This document shows, piece by piece, positions 18,149 through 25,825 of a stretch of 64,000 nt of DNA. Numbering within the stretch: position 1 is the first letter of the stretch; every line of letters begins with the position of its first letter. The DNA is from Candidatus Woesearchaeota archaeon (GTDB taxonomy: Archaea > Nanobdellota > Nanobdellia > Woesearchaeales > JACJVV01), in assembly GCA_020637495.1 (NCBI GenBank), contig JACJVV010000003.1, positions 156,069 through 220,068 of the forward strand, given 5' to 3'. The translations under genes and the position numbers were made by a program. A model generated the notes under the pieces. It was not told the DNA's origin. It ran no database searches and was given only the letters and a program-made list of their open reading frames with translations.

Positions 18149-18911
18149 GAAACAGAAAACGCTTGAAATCTTATAAATCTATATGATGTCCTCACTTTTT
18201 GGAATTATCGCATTATTCTAGTTAGATTTTTAGCAGAAATATACTAAAAAGTATACTAATAATATAGTGCCTAAATTCAGAGTATATAATAACCAAATTA
18301 TTGGCTTAAAATCTAATACAGAAGCCTCACTTTTGTAGTATTCTAAGTTAATTTAAGGAAAAAAGAGAATATTTTCATAGGAAAAAATAGTCAGATTTTT
18401 AGCAAGAATAGATCATCTTCTAAAAAGAGTTAATTTTAGCAAAAAACATAGGGTTTTCGGTCAAAATTGTGTCAATGGTAAGAGATTGTATTCAGAAGAT
18501 AAAAATTGGAGATATTGCCTTGAAATATAATTCTGCGAAATACCCCTTTTTTTAGTTAGAAAATTGCTCACTTTAAACAAGGATAAAATTGATATTATTT
18601 ATTTTTAATATAGAAAGGAAAAAGTAAAGATTTCTTTTTCAAAATAGAATAGTAGTTGTAAGGAGTTATTCCAGAATGCAACACTCACTTTTGATAGACT
18701 TTTATTATTAATTTTAATATTTAAAATAATATAATGAAAAATATATATTGTAATAAATAAAAAGAGAAATATATTTTTTATAATATATCTTAAACAATAT
18801 AGCTTTTATAAAATAAATATTATCTGATATATATTTTTTTAAACACATAAATTTATAAAACAACTCATTTCTAAATAGTAAAAATAACCGCTTTTTGACT
18901 ACTGAAAAACA
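18149..18911. other. AT-rich non-coding region with CTCACTTT elements
   Basis: No gene is supported in these 763 bases. The right part (about 18700-18890) is almost pure A/T. Four CTCACTTT elements occur at 18191, 18326, 18567 and 18684. They are the reverse complement of the AAAGTGAG box of the iteron array at 22.6-22.8 kb, so the two regions carry the same element in opposite orientation. At 18684 the second box is also present at the same spacing (GGAAT at +16 on the minus strand). The function is not known; a melting or replication-related role is one possibility. Confidence 0.55.
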
Positions 18912-19325
18912 ATGGAAGGAGATAAAAAATATCATATAATTGCCGTCGATGACGATGCATCAATAAGGAACGTTATGAGTTATCTGCTAACATCTAGCGG
19001 AAAGTTCACAGTCTATATGTGCTCTACTCCTGAAGAAGTCATTGACAGATTAACTGACCTAGTAGTTAATGAAGATCTTAAAAATCATTATGATGCATTG
19101 ATTACTGACCTTAGAATGCCCAGGGAAAATGATGGAATCAACCTAGCCAAAAAGGTAAAGGAGATGGTTCCAAAAATGCCGATTTATGCTATTTCAGGCA
19201 CTTCATTTGACCTAGAAGGAAAAGATGGTGATTTTCAGGGCGTTATATCAAAACCATTTGATGCATTGACACTCCCCACTACAATCAAAGAGATGATTGA
19301 TGCACATTATTCAAAAAAGTTCTAA
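18912..19325 (+). CDS. Stand-alone response-regulator receiver protein
   Basis: A 137-residue protein that is one receiver domain. VDDDASIRN carries the acidic pocket, ITDLRMP carries the phosphoacceptor Asp, ISGTS the conserved Ser/Thr and SKPFDA the conserved Lys. There is no output domain, so it probably works by protein contact, as CheY-like proteins do. No histidine kinase lies in the window. It sits alone between long non-coding stretches, next to the helix-turn-helix cluster on the other strand. Confidence 0.85.
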   Translation: MEGDKKYHIIAVDDDASIRNVMSYLLTSSGKFTVYMCSTPEEVIDRLTDLVVNEDLKNHYDALITDLRMPRENDGINLAKKVKEMVPKMPIYAISGTSFDLEGKDGDFQGVISKPFDALTLPTTIKEMIDAHYSKKF

Positions 19326-19811
19326 ATCTAATTGATCATTTATTTTTCTCAAAACCGAAAAAATAGTCCGTTCATTTATAAATGAATCACATAAATATGG
19401 CAAATTCTGTCGATTTTTATGCTATTTGATGTATTACCTGCTTTAAAAATCGAAAGTTTTCAAAATTGGCTTAATTTCGGCCTAGTGATGCATAAAATCC
19501 CGACAATTTCTATGAACTATCGTTTCCTGAAAAAGCTGAAAAATGACCTATTCTGGCAAAAATCCATCTTAGACGGGAAAATCCCTGGTCAAATGTCATA
19601 ATCCCGACGAATAAGGTCAAGGGGGTTTTCTCCAAGAAGGTGGGTTGTATGACAAAATCCTAGAAAAGTATGCAAAAAAGCAGTTTTATGGGATTATCCC
19701 TTACACATTCATGCAAGCTAATCCCTATCAGAAAATAACAGGAAATAGCCTAAAAAAACCTAGAAAATAATGCCTTGATCGTTTCAACCAAGACTAGAGC
19801 AAATTGGAGTA
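19326..19811. other. Non-coding region with GGGA-N3-TCCC dyads
   Basis: No gene is supported; short open frames here lack start signals and family features. A perfect 16-base palindrome TTCATTTATAAATGAA lies at 19371-19386. GGGAAAATCCC (19575-19585) and GGGATTATCCC (19690-19700) are perfect dyads with a 3-base centre, and the first matches the second box of the iterons at 22.6 kb. ATCCCGAC occurs twice. These could be binding sites for the neighbouring HTH proteins. Confidence 0.45.
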
Positions 19812-20000
19812 TTAGCATAGAATAACCCCTTCTTCAAGCACCCTGAATAACTCAGATCGCTTGTTCTTCACAAAATCTGCATTGCATCCACCACAATTAT
19901 ACACCTTTATGTTCCTGTGCCTGGATACCTGGATCTTGCTTGGGGCTATTTTCTGTCCGCATGATGGACAGGGTATCTTATCCGTTAGGAAATCAAACAT
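19812..20000 (-). CDS. Small zinc-ribbon protein
   Basis: A 62-residue protein from the ATG at 20000 (a longer frame reaches 20048 but would lie further inside the upstream gene). CPSCGQKI and CGGC, about 20 residues apart, make a four-cysteine zinc ribbon, typical of nucleic-acid or protein binding. It overlaps the end of the 19993-20562 gene by 8 bases, so the two are probably coupled. A role with that HTH protein is likely but untested. Confidence 0.6.
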   Translation of the reverse strand: MFDFLTDKIPCPSCGQKIAPSKIQVSRHRNIKVYNCGGCNADFVKNKRSELFRVLEEGVILC

Positions 20001-20562
20001 TTTCGTCACCTCGCTGATTCTCTTCAGCCAAGGTTCCACCATCATCATTATCTACTGTAATATCGTCAGTATTTTGGCTTTCTCCAGGCTTATATGGCCT
20101 GTCATCAGCCCTCAATTTGTCTTTTTTCAGCTCATTCTGGAACTGATGCACTATATCAAATGTTGTCGCCAAATGGTTCTGTATGGCATATTCAGCCTTC
20201 TTGAAGGCAGCTTCCATATTAGCACCATTGAGCTCATATCCTGTAATAATCTTTCCGTCGCTGACAAAGGAAGTTTTCTTCAGCACATTCAGTATCAGCC
20301 ATCTGTTCAGATGGTCATACATAGTCTGCCTTTTTATGCCTGCCTGCAGACCCATCTCCTCGACGGTCATAACAGCTAATTCAGGCTTCCTATCACGATT
20401 TGCCAGCTTCTTACGTTCATAAAGCTCGATCAAAAGCTTATGAAACTTAGCAAGAGCGTCTTTCTTCCTCGGTACAAGACCGAGCCTTGCAAGTATGATC
20501 TTTGCCAATTCATCTGAAGAGGCACTGTCTACTGGTTCGACTAAATCCAGTTCAATCTTCAT
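19993..20562 (-). CDS. Helix-turn-helix protein
   Basis: A 189-residue protein. Residues about 60-100 hold a winged-helix-like segment (MTVEEMGLQAGIKRQTMYDHLNRW) typical of DNA binding. A helical part follows, and the last 40 residues are acidic and probably disordered. The N-terminus (ELAKIILARLGL) may be another small helical domain. It is coupled to the zinc-ribbon gene and lies in a run of three DNA-binding-like genes on the minus strand. Its target and role are unknown; binding to the local repeats is inferred from position. Confidence 0.6.
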   Translation of the reverse strand: MKIELDLVEPVDSASSDELAKIILARLGLVPRKKDALAKFHKLLIELYERKKLANRDRKPELAVMTVEEMGLQAGIKRQTMYDHLNRWLILNVLKKTSFVSDGKIITGYELNGANMEAAFKKAEYAIQNHLATTFDIVHQFQNELKKDKLRADDRPYKPGESQNTDDITVDNDDGGTLAEENQRGDENV

Positions 20563-20635
20563 ATAGGATTACCATATTGGTATACATATTTATATACTTT
20601 TTGGTGGTTATCCCATAATTTTGCAGTAGAAATAA

Positions 20636-21175
20636 CTAAATATTGAGAATATTCTGCTTCATCTGGATATCCCTAAACTTAGGCTCCAAGCGCAAATATA
20701 CTGACTGATTCAGATAGTTTTTGACTATAGGGATCCCTTTTTCAATCAATGAGATCACATATTCTCGCACGAGACTAGTGGAAATCTTCAATAAATCTGC
20801 AAGCAGTGAATAGGTTATCTTGGCATCCTCAATATCCAACTCATACATCACCCTAAAGACTCTCTTCTCTTCATCAGTCAAGGGCAATACAGTAAATGAT
20901 TCTTGCTCTTTGTCGTCGAGAAAATAGATATTCTGCGATTTATATTGCTGAATGAATCTATGGATATCAGCAATCGAGCTCTCAAGCTTATCTAACCTTG
21001 TCTCCAATTTGACAAGCATCTCATAATTGCTTTGTATTTCACTTGTATTCTCGTTTATTGATTCTAAATGGTCTTCAAACTCTTTCTTTACCTTAGAAAA
21101 GGCTTTCCTAGTCTCTTTTTGAACCATATCAAGCTTTCTAGAGTCAATTATTGCTTTAAATAGATTATTCGTCAA
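20636..21175 (-). CDS. Coiled-coil plus winged-helix protein
   Basis: A 179-residue protein. Residues about 20-85 form a long coiled coil (heptads through SKVKKEFEDHLESI and LVKLETRLDKLESSIADIH). Residues about 100-170 form a winged-helix domain (LTDEEKRVFRVMYEL, then DLLKISTSLVREYVISL as the likely recognition part). The layout repeats that of the larger 21252-22160 protein. Such a layout fits a DNA-binding oligomer. No family name can be given. Confidence 0.6.
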   Translation of the reverse strand: MTNNLFKAIIDSRKLDMVQKETRKAFSKVKKEFEDHLESINENTSEIQSNYEMLVKLETRLDKLESSIADIHRFIQQYKSQNIYFLDDKEQESFTVLPLTDEEKRVFRVMYELDIEDAKITYSLLADLLKISTSLVREYVISLIEKGIPIVKNYLNQSVYLRLEPKFRDIQMKQNILNI

Positions 21176-21251
21176 TTAATTCCCCCACCTAAACCATAAC
21201 ATTCACATTTAAATGAATGTTGGTTTGAGAAAATATAGCATAAAAACAGAC

Positions 21252-22160
21252 TTACAGACTAGGAGAGCTCTGTATAGTGAACCAATAGTGCTTTTCCTTT
21301 CCTTCATGTAGCACATGGATGCCTTCCTCTTCCTCAATCTCAGTAAGAATCCTATAGAAAGATGATTTAGATACTATTCCTTGTTCCTCGACGACAATCT
21401 CTCTCAAAGACAGGCCTGATATCTTCTCATGCTTCTTTATTAGGGACATGATATAGCTCTTGACATAATCCTTGGAATGCCTAGTCACCTTCTTGAAAAT
21501 CTTCTCCTTCAGACTCTGCCTTGTTGAGGTCTTCTCCTGTAAGGTTGTAACATTGGATTTGAGCTCAGAAATCTGTGTATTCAGCTCAGTAAGCTGATCA
21601 AAAACAGGTTGAGGAAGCTGAGTTGAAGGTTGATAAACTGTGTGTGTTTGAACTGGAATAGGCTCACTTTCAATAGGCATAGGAGGCGGTGGAGGAGGCA
21701 GATTGGAGAGCAATTCCTGCTTGATCTCATGCTTGAAATCCAGCATTTTCAGCTTAATTTCCTTCTCCAATTCATGCCTTGAAGGGGTGGATCTGGTAAA
21801 CTCCTCCAAACGCTCAAATATGCTTTTCTGTGTTGAGTATAGTGCTGATACCTGATTAGTGAACTCAGCTCTAATAGAACTTACCTTCTCATTCAAAGAG
21901 TTGACATTCCTGTAATATTCGTCGACAAACTGCCTTATATCTTGCTTGGTCAGCAATCCATCGAATCTAGCATCAATCTGAATCAGCTTCTCAGTTGTCC
22001 TATCCTGACCATGATGCAGATAATTCACCCATTGGATAAGATGGTCTACGTCGACTTTAACCTTTTTAAATGAGTTATCCAAGGAATTGTCTAACTTTTC
22101 TAGGCTTGCCTCTACCTTGCGGTTGATCTTTTCCTGATCTTTCCATCTTGTGAAGAACAT
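21252..22160 (-). CDS. Long coiled-coil, proline-hinge, winged-helix protein
   Basis: A 302-residue protein. Residues 1-140 are coiled coil in several blocks; a proline hinge (six prolines in a row) follows near 155-160; another short coiled coil lies near 190-210; and residues about 215-302 form a winged helix with a HARE/DprA-like look (SGLSLREIVVEEQGIVSKSS). The ATG at 22160 is about 26 bases after a TATA box, with the 11-base TGGGA array just upstream, so it may control its own gene. The layout recalls DNA-bridging or segregation factors more than a simple repressor; that is inference. Confidence 0.62.
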   Translation of the reverse strand: MFFTRWKDQEKINRKVEASLEKLDNSLDNSFKKVKVDVDHLIQWVNYLHHGQDRTTEKLIQIDARFDGLLTKQDIRQFVDEYYRNVNSLNEKVSSIRAEFTNQVSALYSTQKSIFERLEEFTRSTPSRHELEKEIKLKMLDFKHEIKQELLSNLPPPPPPMPIESEPIPVQTHTVYQPSTQLPQPVFDQLTELNTQISELKSNVTTLQEKTSTRQSLKEKIFKKVTRHSKDYVKSYIMSLIKKHEKISGLSLREIVVEEQGIVSKSSFYRILTEIEEEEGIHVLHEGKEKHYWFTIQSSPSL

Positions 22161-22180
22161 AGAGTATTTTTAGCTGAAAT

Positions 22181-22190
22181 TCTTTATAAA
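22181..22190 (-). promoter_or_regulatory. TATA box of the coiled-coil/winged-helix gene
   Basis: TTTATAAA-type box on the minus strand, centred about 26 bases before the ATG at 22160. This predicts a leaderless transcript and places the TGGGA repeats directly upstream of the promoter. Confidence 0.55.
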
Positions 22191-22225
22191 AATTGTTGTT
22201 GTGTAGGACAATATTAAGACTATTC

Positions 22226-22335
22226 TGGGAATATTTTGGGAATGAAAGTAATATAGTTATAGACGATAATTTATCTCATTCCCATGAAAAATGGGACTAT
22301 AGTGGGACTATCTTGGGAATGTTCTGGGAATGAAG
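22226..22335 (+). repeat. 11-base phased TGGGA array
   Basis: TGGGA(A/C)T elements start at 22226 and 22237, then at 22292, 22303, 22314 and 22325, so each group has an exact 11-base step; an inverted copy (ATTCCCA) lies near 22278. An 11-base step puts each element on nearly the same DNA face. Lying directly upstream of the promoter of the coiled-coil HTH gene, the array fits an operator for cooperative binding. Confidence 0.65.
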
Positions 22336-22555
22336 CAAAAAAGCAGGGTTTTTAAGCTATTCTTTCCACAAAAAAAAGGAGATAAAGATAAAAGAAAATA
22401 TGGAATAATTAGGCACTATATAGATATGTTTAGGCACCATGAATCTATAAAAAAAAGAATGAAAAAAAAGCAAGATACAAGATAGAAGCACCATAGAGTT
22501 AAGATATAACCAAGATAATATAGTCAAAAAATGATCAGAACTAACAAAAAGCATC

Positions 22556-22795
22556 AAAAAGTGAGAGATTATTTCTGGGAAAATACCAGAATTATATCAA
22601 AAAAAGCCAAAAAGTGAGAGTTATAATCCGGAAAAATCCCATACAATATGTGAAAAGTGGCTAAAAGTGAGTTATTTAGTATGGGAAAATCACAGAAACT
22701 TAATTAAATTGAACTAAAGTGAGATATTTTGTAGGTGAAAACACCAGAAAACTGCCTAAAAAAAGAGTAAGTGAGATATGAGTCTTGGAAAACCC
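22556..22795 (+). repeat. Five two-box iterons with 52-53 base period
   Basis: GTGAG occurs at 22561, 22614, 22667, 22719 and 22771, with steps of 53, 53, 52 and 52 bases, close to five helical turns. Each is preceded by an A-run (AAAAGTGAG) and followed at +16 by a second box around GGGAAAAT, often ending in a matching CC (for example GGTGAAAACACC at 22734). The DNA between boxes varies, so this is not a simple tandem duplication but a set of conserved sites. The A-runs in phase should also bend the DNA. Confidence 0.7.
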
Positions 22796-22889
22796 CCTAA
22801 TTTAGGTTAAAATAGGAAAAATAGGTAAGCCCAGAAGAAATAGTTGATATTTGGAAATAAATCAAGAATACAATCAAAACTATTTCTTA

Positions 22890-22945
22890 TTCCCAACTTC
22901 ATCCTAAATCTTGTTCTCAACGTCATTCCCAACAATATTCCCAGC
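22890..22945 (+). repeat. 12-base TTCCCAAC array
   Basis: TTCCCAAC-like units start near 22890, 22902 (weak), 22914 (TTCTCAAC), 22926 and 22938, an exact 12-base step. They are the reverse complement of the TGGGAA core upstream of the coiled-coil HTH gene. They lie about 60-110 bases before the METTL5-like promoter. Confidence 0.5.
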
Positions 22946-22951
22946 TGGTCT

Positions 22952-22970
22952 TGGGACTATCCGTCGACGA
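22952..22970 (+). promoter_or_regulatory. Composite element TGGGACTAT-NN-GTCGACGA
   Basis: The 19-base element here matches one at 35070-35088 (minus strand) in 17 of 19 positions. It joins the TGGGA core to a GTCGAC palindrome and is followed by TGGGAATGGGACT at 22980-22992 and then the TATA box of the METTL5-like gene. It is likely the site of a shared factor. Confidence 0.55.
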
Positions 22971-23002
22971 GAAACTGTTTGGGAATGGGACTGAATCAGC
23001 AA

Positions 23003-23012
23003 GTTTTTATAG
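23003..23012 (+). promoter_or_regulatory. TATA box deciding the METTL5-like start
   Basis: GTTTTTATAG lies about 24-31 bases before the ATG at 23034, predicting a leaderless transcript there. An in-frame TTG at 23022 would sit at or before the transcript start and is therefore unlikely. Confidence 0.5.
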
Positions 23013-23033
23013 GAGCAATTATTGCTAAATGAT

Positions 23034-23669
23034 ATGCTTACATCAAAGAAATCATTGGCTGTTGAGCTTTCCAAGCTTAAGCAGATTGAGAGCACAAACC
23101 TTAAGCTAGAGCAATACCAGACTGATTCTGAGTTAGGAGCAGGGATACTCTGGCAAGCCTATATGAACGGAGATATTGAAGGCTGCTTCGTATATGACCT
23201 GGGATGCGGGAATGGTATCTTTGGGATTGGGTCCCTCATTTTAGGAGCTGAACATTGTATCTTTGTCGACGTGGACCCAAATGCAATAGAAATAACTAAT
23301 GAGAACATCCCCAAGGACTTTGTCGGGAATACTACTGTCATTGAGAAGAATATATCCATGTTGGATTTTGAGGTAAATGATGATCCTAGAAGAAAAAGGA
23401 ATATAGTAATTATGAATCCACCATTTGGTACCCATGATAGGAATGCCGATAAACAGTTCTTAGAGAAGGCATTCAAATTCGCAGATTCCATCTACAGCAT
23501 ACATTATGGAGACTCAAGAGAATTCTTAGAGGCTATTGCAAAGGACCACGGATTCATTCTTACCGACGTGCAAACAGATATATTCAAGATAAAGAAAAGC
23601 CATCCTAGGCATAAAAAGAAGAAGCATGAAGTAGATATACTAATTGCCAGGTTTAAGAAAGCAGTGTAG
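23034..23669 (+). CDS. METTL5-like RNA N6-adenine methyltransferase (COG2263)
   Basis: A 211-residue class I methyltransferase. EQYQTDSELGAGILW is the family N-terminal substrate motif, VYDLGCGNGIFGIGS binds SAM, VDVDPNA is the acidic loop and MNPPFGTHD is the NPPF catalytic motif of N6-adenine methylases. The basic tail KKSHPRHKKKKHEVD suits RNA binding. Eukaryotic METTL5 methylates rRNA; the archaeal target is likely rRNA but not proved. The promoter carries the composite element shared with lhr, and rpo11 follows 45 bases on. Confidence 0.85.
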   Translation: MLTSKKSLAVELSKLKQIESTNLKLEQYQTDSELGAGILWQAYMNGDIEGCFVYDLGCGNGIFGIGSLILGAEHCIFVDVDPNAIEITNENIPKDFVGNTTVIEKNISMLDFEVNDDPRRKRNIVIMNPPFGTHDRNADKQFLEKAFKFADSIYSIHYGDSREFLEAIAKDHGFILTDVQTDIFKIKKSHPRHKKKKHEVDILIARFKKAV

Positions 23670-23714
23670 GTCACTCAGAAAGATTTTTAAATATACCCTA
23701 ATTTTATCAGCGAC

Positions 23715-23993
23715 ATGGAAATAGAAATTCTAGAGGAAAGCAAGAACAAAATCCATTTCAAGATAAATGGGGAAGACCATACAATCCTTAATTTGTTGAA
23801 GGAAGAACTATGGAATGATAAGAATGTCAAGATTGCAGCTTACAGAATGGATCACCCACTTATCGGAATCCCTGAGATGACTGTTGAAGTTACTCAAGGT
23901 AATGAAGCTAAGAAAGCAATTGCTGACGCTGTAAAGAGACTTGATAAGAAGCTTGATAAGCTTAAGGAAGAGTTTAAGTCAACCCTTAAGTAG
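23715..23993 (+). CDS. rpo11: RNA polymerase subunit Rpo11 (RpoL)
   Basis: A 92-residue subunit, equivalent to eukaryotic Rpb11 and half of the bacterial alpha dimer, which pairs with Rpo3 in assembly of the enzyme. GEDHTILNLLKEELW and AAYRMDHPLIGIPEMTVE match the family's alpha-motif, and the C-terminal helix is long and basic-acidic as usual. A TATA box (TTTTTAAATATA) lies 25-30 bases before the ATG, so the gene has its own promoter and is likely leaderless. Confidence 0.92.
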   Translation: MEIEILEESKNKIHFKINGEDHTILNLLKEELWNDKNVKIAAYRMDHPLIGIPEMTVEVTQGNEAKKAIADAVKRLDKKLDKLKEEFKSTLK

Positions 23994-24095
23994 AACAGTA
24001 TTCTTTATTGTATATTGGTTTATTTATAAGTAGAGTAGCGATAAGCTTATATAATCTATGGTGCCTAAAATTCTTAGAGAAATGTGATTTTCAAT

Positions 24096-24647
24096 ATGGT
24101 ATTTATACGAAAAAAGAATATAAATGGAAAGCAATATGCTTACCTAGTCAAGAATAGATGGACAGACAAAGGTAGCAGACAGAAAGCTAAATATCTAGGT
24201 AAAATCATCCATCTCGATATTGTCGATGATAAGCTGAACTTCAGGGAGATGATCCAAAGCAAGTTCAGCATGAACGTCGAAGAGTTCTTCAGGGGTCATA
24301 GCAAGACAGAGATATTGAATGAGATGGTATTCTATGAACTGATAAGAAGAGGATTTGATTGGGAAGAGATACAGATAAATGATGAGAGGCGAAACCTACT
24401 AGCGAACAACAAGTATTATTATAGAGCAAGAAATCTTTATCACAAAAAAAACCATAGGGAGGCGATAATAGAGATAAATGAAGGTTTCTTATGCAAACTA
24501 GCGTTAGACAAATTTGCACGTACTAAGATAGAAGGATATGATGAAAGAGAGAAAGGTATACAGCTTGCTAAGTTATTGCTTGAAGCAGGATTGAAGATTG
24601 ATCGGGATCTTTTTGTCTTGATGTTTGAAAAATGGGATAAGGAATAG
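24096..24647 (+). CDS. Unrecognised protein with transposase-like N-terminal hairpin
   Basis: A protein of 183 residues from the ATG at 24096 (a GTG at 24084 is possible). Its start, IRKKNINGKQYAYLVKN followed by RQKAKYLGK, resembles the beta-hairpin start of IS1634-type transposases, but there is no DDE catalytic domain after it. The rest is helical and charged, with a possible TPR-like stretch (YYRARNLYHKKNHREAI). It is more likely a domesticated or unrelated cellular protein than a mobile element. Confidence 0.5.
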   Translation: MVFIRKKNINGKQYAYLVKNRWTDKGSRQKAKYLGKIIHLDIVDDKLNFREMIQSKFSMNVEEFFRGHSKTEILNEMVFYELIRRGFDWEEIQINDERRNLLANNKYYYRARNLYHKKNHREAIIEINEGFLCKLALDKFARTKIEGYDEREKGIQLAKLLLEAGLKIDRDLFVLMFEKWDKE

Positions 24648-24697
24648 ATATACTAATAATAAGATTTATAACGGTAATTTGGTTCTTATAAATTAAC

Positions 24698-25051
24698 ATG
24701 AATGAAGAATCTGAAGAGATTATAGAAGAGGAAGAAGAAGAGACATATGAAGGAGCTATTAGCTATCAATTATTCCCAAGAATAGAAGAATCATCTGAAG
24801 GGACAAGAGTACATATCCAAGCATATGATGGGATTCTAGGAAGAAGGATAATTATGTATAAGACAGCATTAGGTATTAGAATACCATTCACAGGAAAGAC
24901 ATTATATAGAGAGAATCTTCCATTAGGAATTGATTTCAGGTTAATGCAAAGAGTTCTAGAATCATATCTACAAGACCATGGGATGCATATGAATGAGACA
25001 CGTATCGATACAAGTAAGAATGTTCTTGAAGGAATCCTTGTAAAACGATAG
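24698..25051 (+). CDS. Unrecognised small protein with acidic start
   Basis: A 117-residue protein. Residues 1-19 are almost all Glu. The remainder looks like a compact alpha/beta fold (YDGILGRRIIMYKTALGIRIPFTG). No family is recognised. A TATA box (TTTATAA near 24665) lies about 30 bases upstream of the ATG, which suggests its own leaderless transcript. Its stop is 4 bases from the stop of the convergent phosphoesterase gene. Confidence 0.5.
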   Translation: MNEESEEIIEEEEEETYEGAISYQLFPRIEESSEGTRVHIQAYDGILGRRIIMYKTALGIRIPFTGKTLYRENLPLGIDFRLMQRVLESYLQDHGMHMNETRIDTSKNVLEGILVKR

Positions 25052-25055
25052 ATTG

Positions 25056-25784
25056 CTATTTAACCTTCTTCAGTTTCCCTTTGATGTCTTTTATCTTCCC
25101 AAAATCAAATAGTTCCTTGCCATAGACTATTACCCTGAAATCATTGAGGCTTTGTCTCAAATAAGGAGAAAGAATGCTTTCATTCAAGATATTTGTGCCT
25201 TCAGTTATCTCATTATATGAAGGCATGGCTATCAGTGTCTTACTCTTATCGGACTTATGAGTGCCAATGAGAAAACATTTGTATGTCTCTGAACGATTAT
25301 CTCCAATCAATGTTATTGCTGGATGCTCATGACCAATTATGACAGTGTTGACACCCTGTGGAATCGGCTTAATTATATCACCATGCACCAACTGTATATC
25401 ATCAAGGATATATTCATCAACCAATAATATATCACGGTCTTGTGCTATTGGATCCAATGTAGCATCATGATTACCTTTGATGAGAATGACTTTCTTGCCT
25501 TTGAATAAATCTAGAAATCTAATAGTATGTCTCCACTCTGTCTTAGATATTGTCCCAAACTCATGCTTAAGGTCACCATTGATTATCACCATATCTACAT
25601 CTAATTCCTTGATAAGATTCCTTGTCTTCTCATAAAGGTGCTTGAAGAAGACTCTTGGAAGAAGTATACCTTGCTTATTCAATGATTCTTCATATCCTAT
25701 ATGGATATCTGATAAGATAAGTGCCTTATGTTGCGGAAGATATATAGATAATCCAAATAATTGGATCCTGTTTGTCAACTCCAT
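25056..25784 (-). CDS. Metallophosphoesterase (COG1407)
   Basis: A protein of 242 residues from the ATG at 25784; a TTG two codons upstream also keeps frame. All calcineurin-like metal motifs are present in order: LSDIHIGYE, INGDLKHEFG, KGNHD, LVHGD and GHEHP. COG1407 members are single-domain archaeal phosphoesterases of unknown substrate; in some genomes they sit by lhr-like helicase genes, and lhr is about 6 kb away here. It is probably cytoplasmic. Confidence 0.85.
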   Translation of the reverse strand: MELTNRIQLFGLSIYLPQHKALILSDIHIGYEESLNKQGILLPRVFFKHLYEKTRNLIKELDVDMVIINGDLKHEFGTISKTEWRHTIRFLDLFKGKKVILIKGNHDATLDPIAQDRDILLVDEYILDDIQLVHGDIIKPIPQGVNTVIIGHEHPAITLIGDNRSETYKCFLIGTHKSDKSKTLIAMPSYNEITEGTNILNESILSPYLRQSLNDFRVIVYGKELFDFGKIKDIKGKLKKVK

Positions 25785-25825
25785 AATCAAAGAAAATCAA
25801 AAGAAATTAAAAATGTTGTGAGGAA

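Larger units (their letters stand above)
22161..23033. other. 873-base intergenic region with ordered repeat arrays
   Basis: No gene is supported. From left to right it holds a promoter, the 11-base TGGGA array (22226-22335), an AT-rich part, five two-box iterons (22556-22795), a 12-base TTCCCAAC array (22890-22943), a composite TGGGACTAT/GTCGACGA element (22952-22970) and the promoter of the METTL5-like gene. The density and order of elements far exceed what two divergent promoters need. Confidence 0.65.

Noticed and set aside
18912..19325. Two-component system
   Set aside because: Only the receiver is present; no histidine kinase or output domain lies in the window.
19419..19601. A 60-residue plus-strand frame in the 19.3-19.8 kb spacer
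   Set aside because: No start signal, odd composition and no family features; the stretch instead carries dyads.
22556..22795. Iteron array as a CRISPR
   Set aside because: Conserved parts are only short boxes, no 23-40 base identical repeat exists, and no cas gene is near.
24096..24647. IS1634-like transposase
   Set aside because: Only the short N-terminal hairpin looks alike; no DDE domain, no terminal repeats, no target duplication seen.
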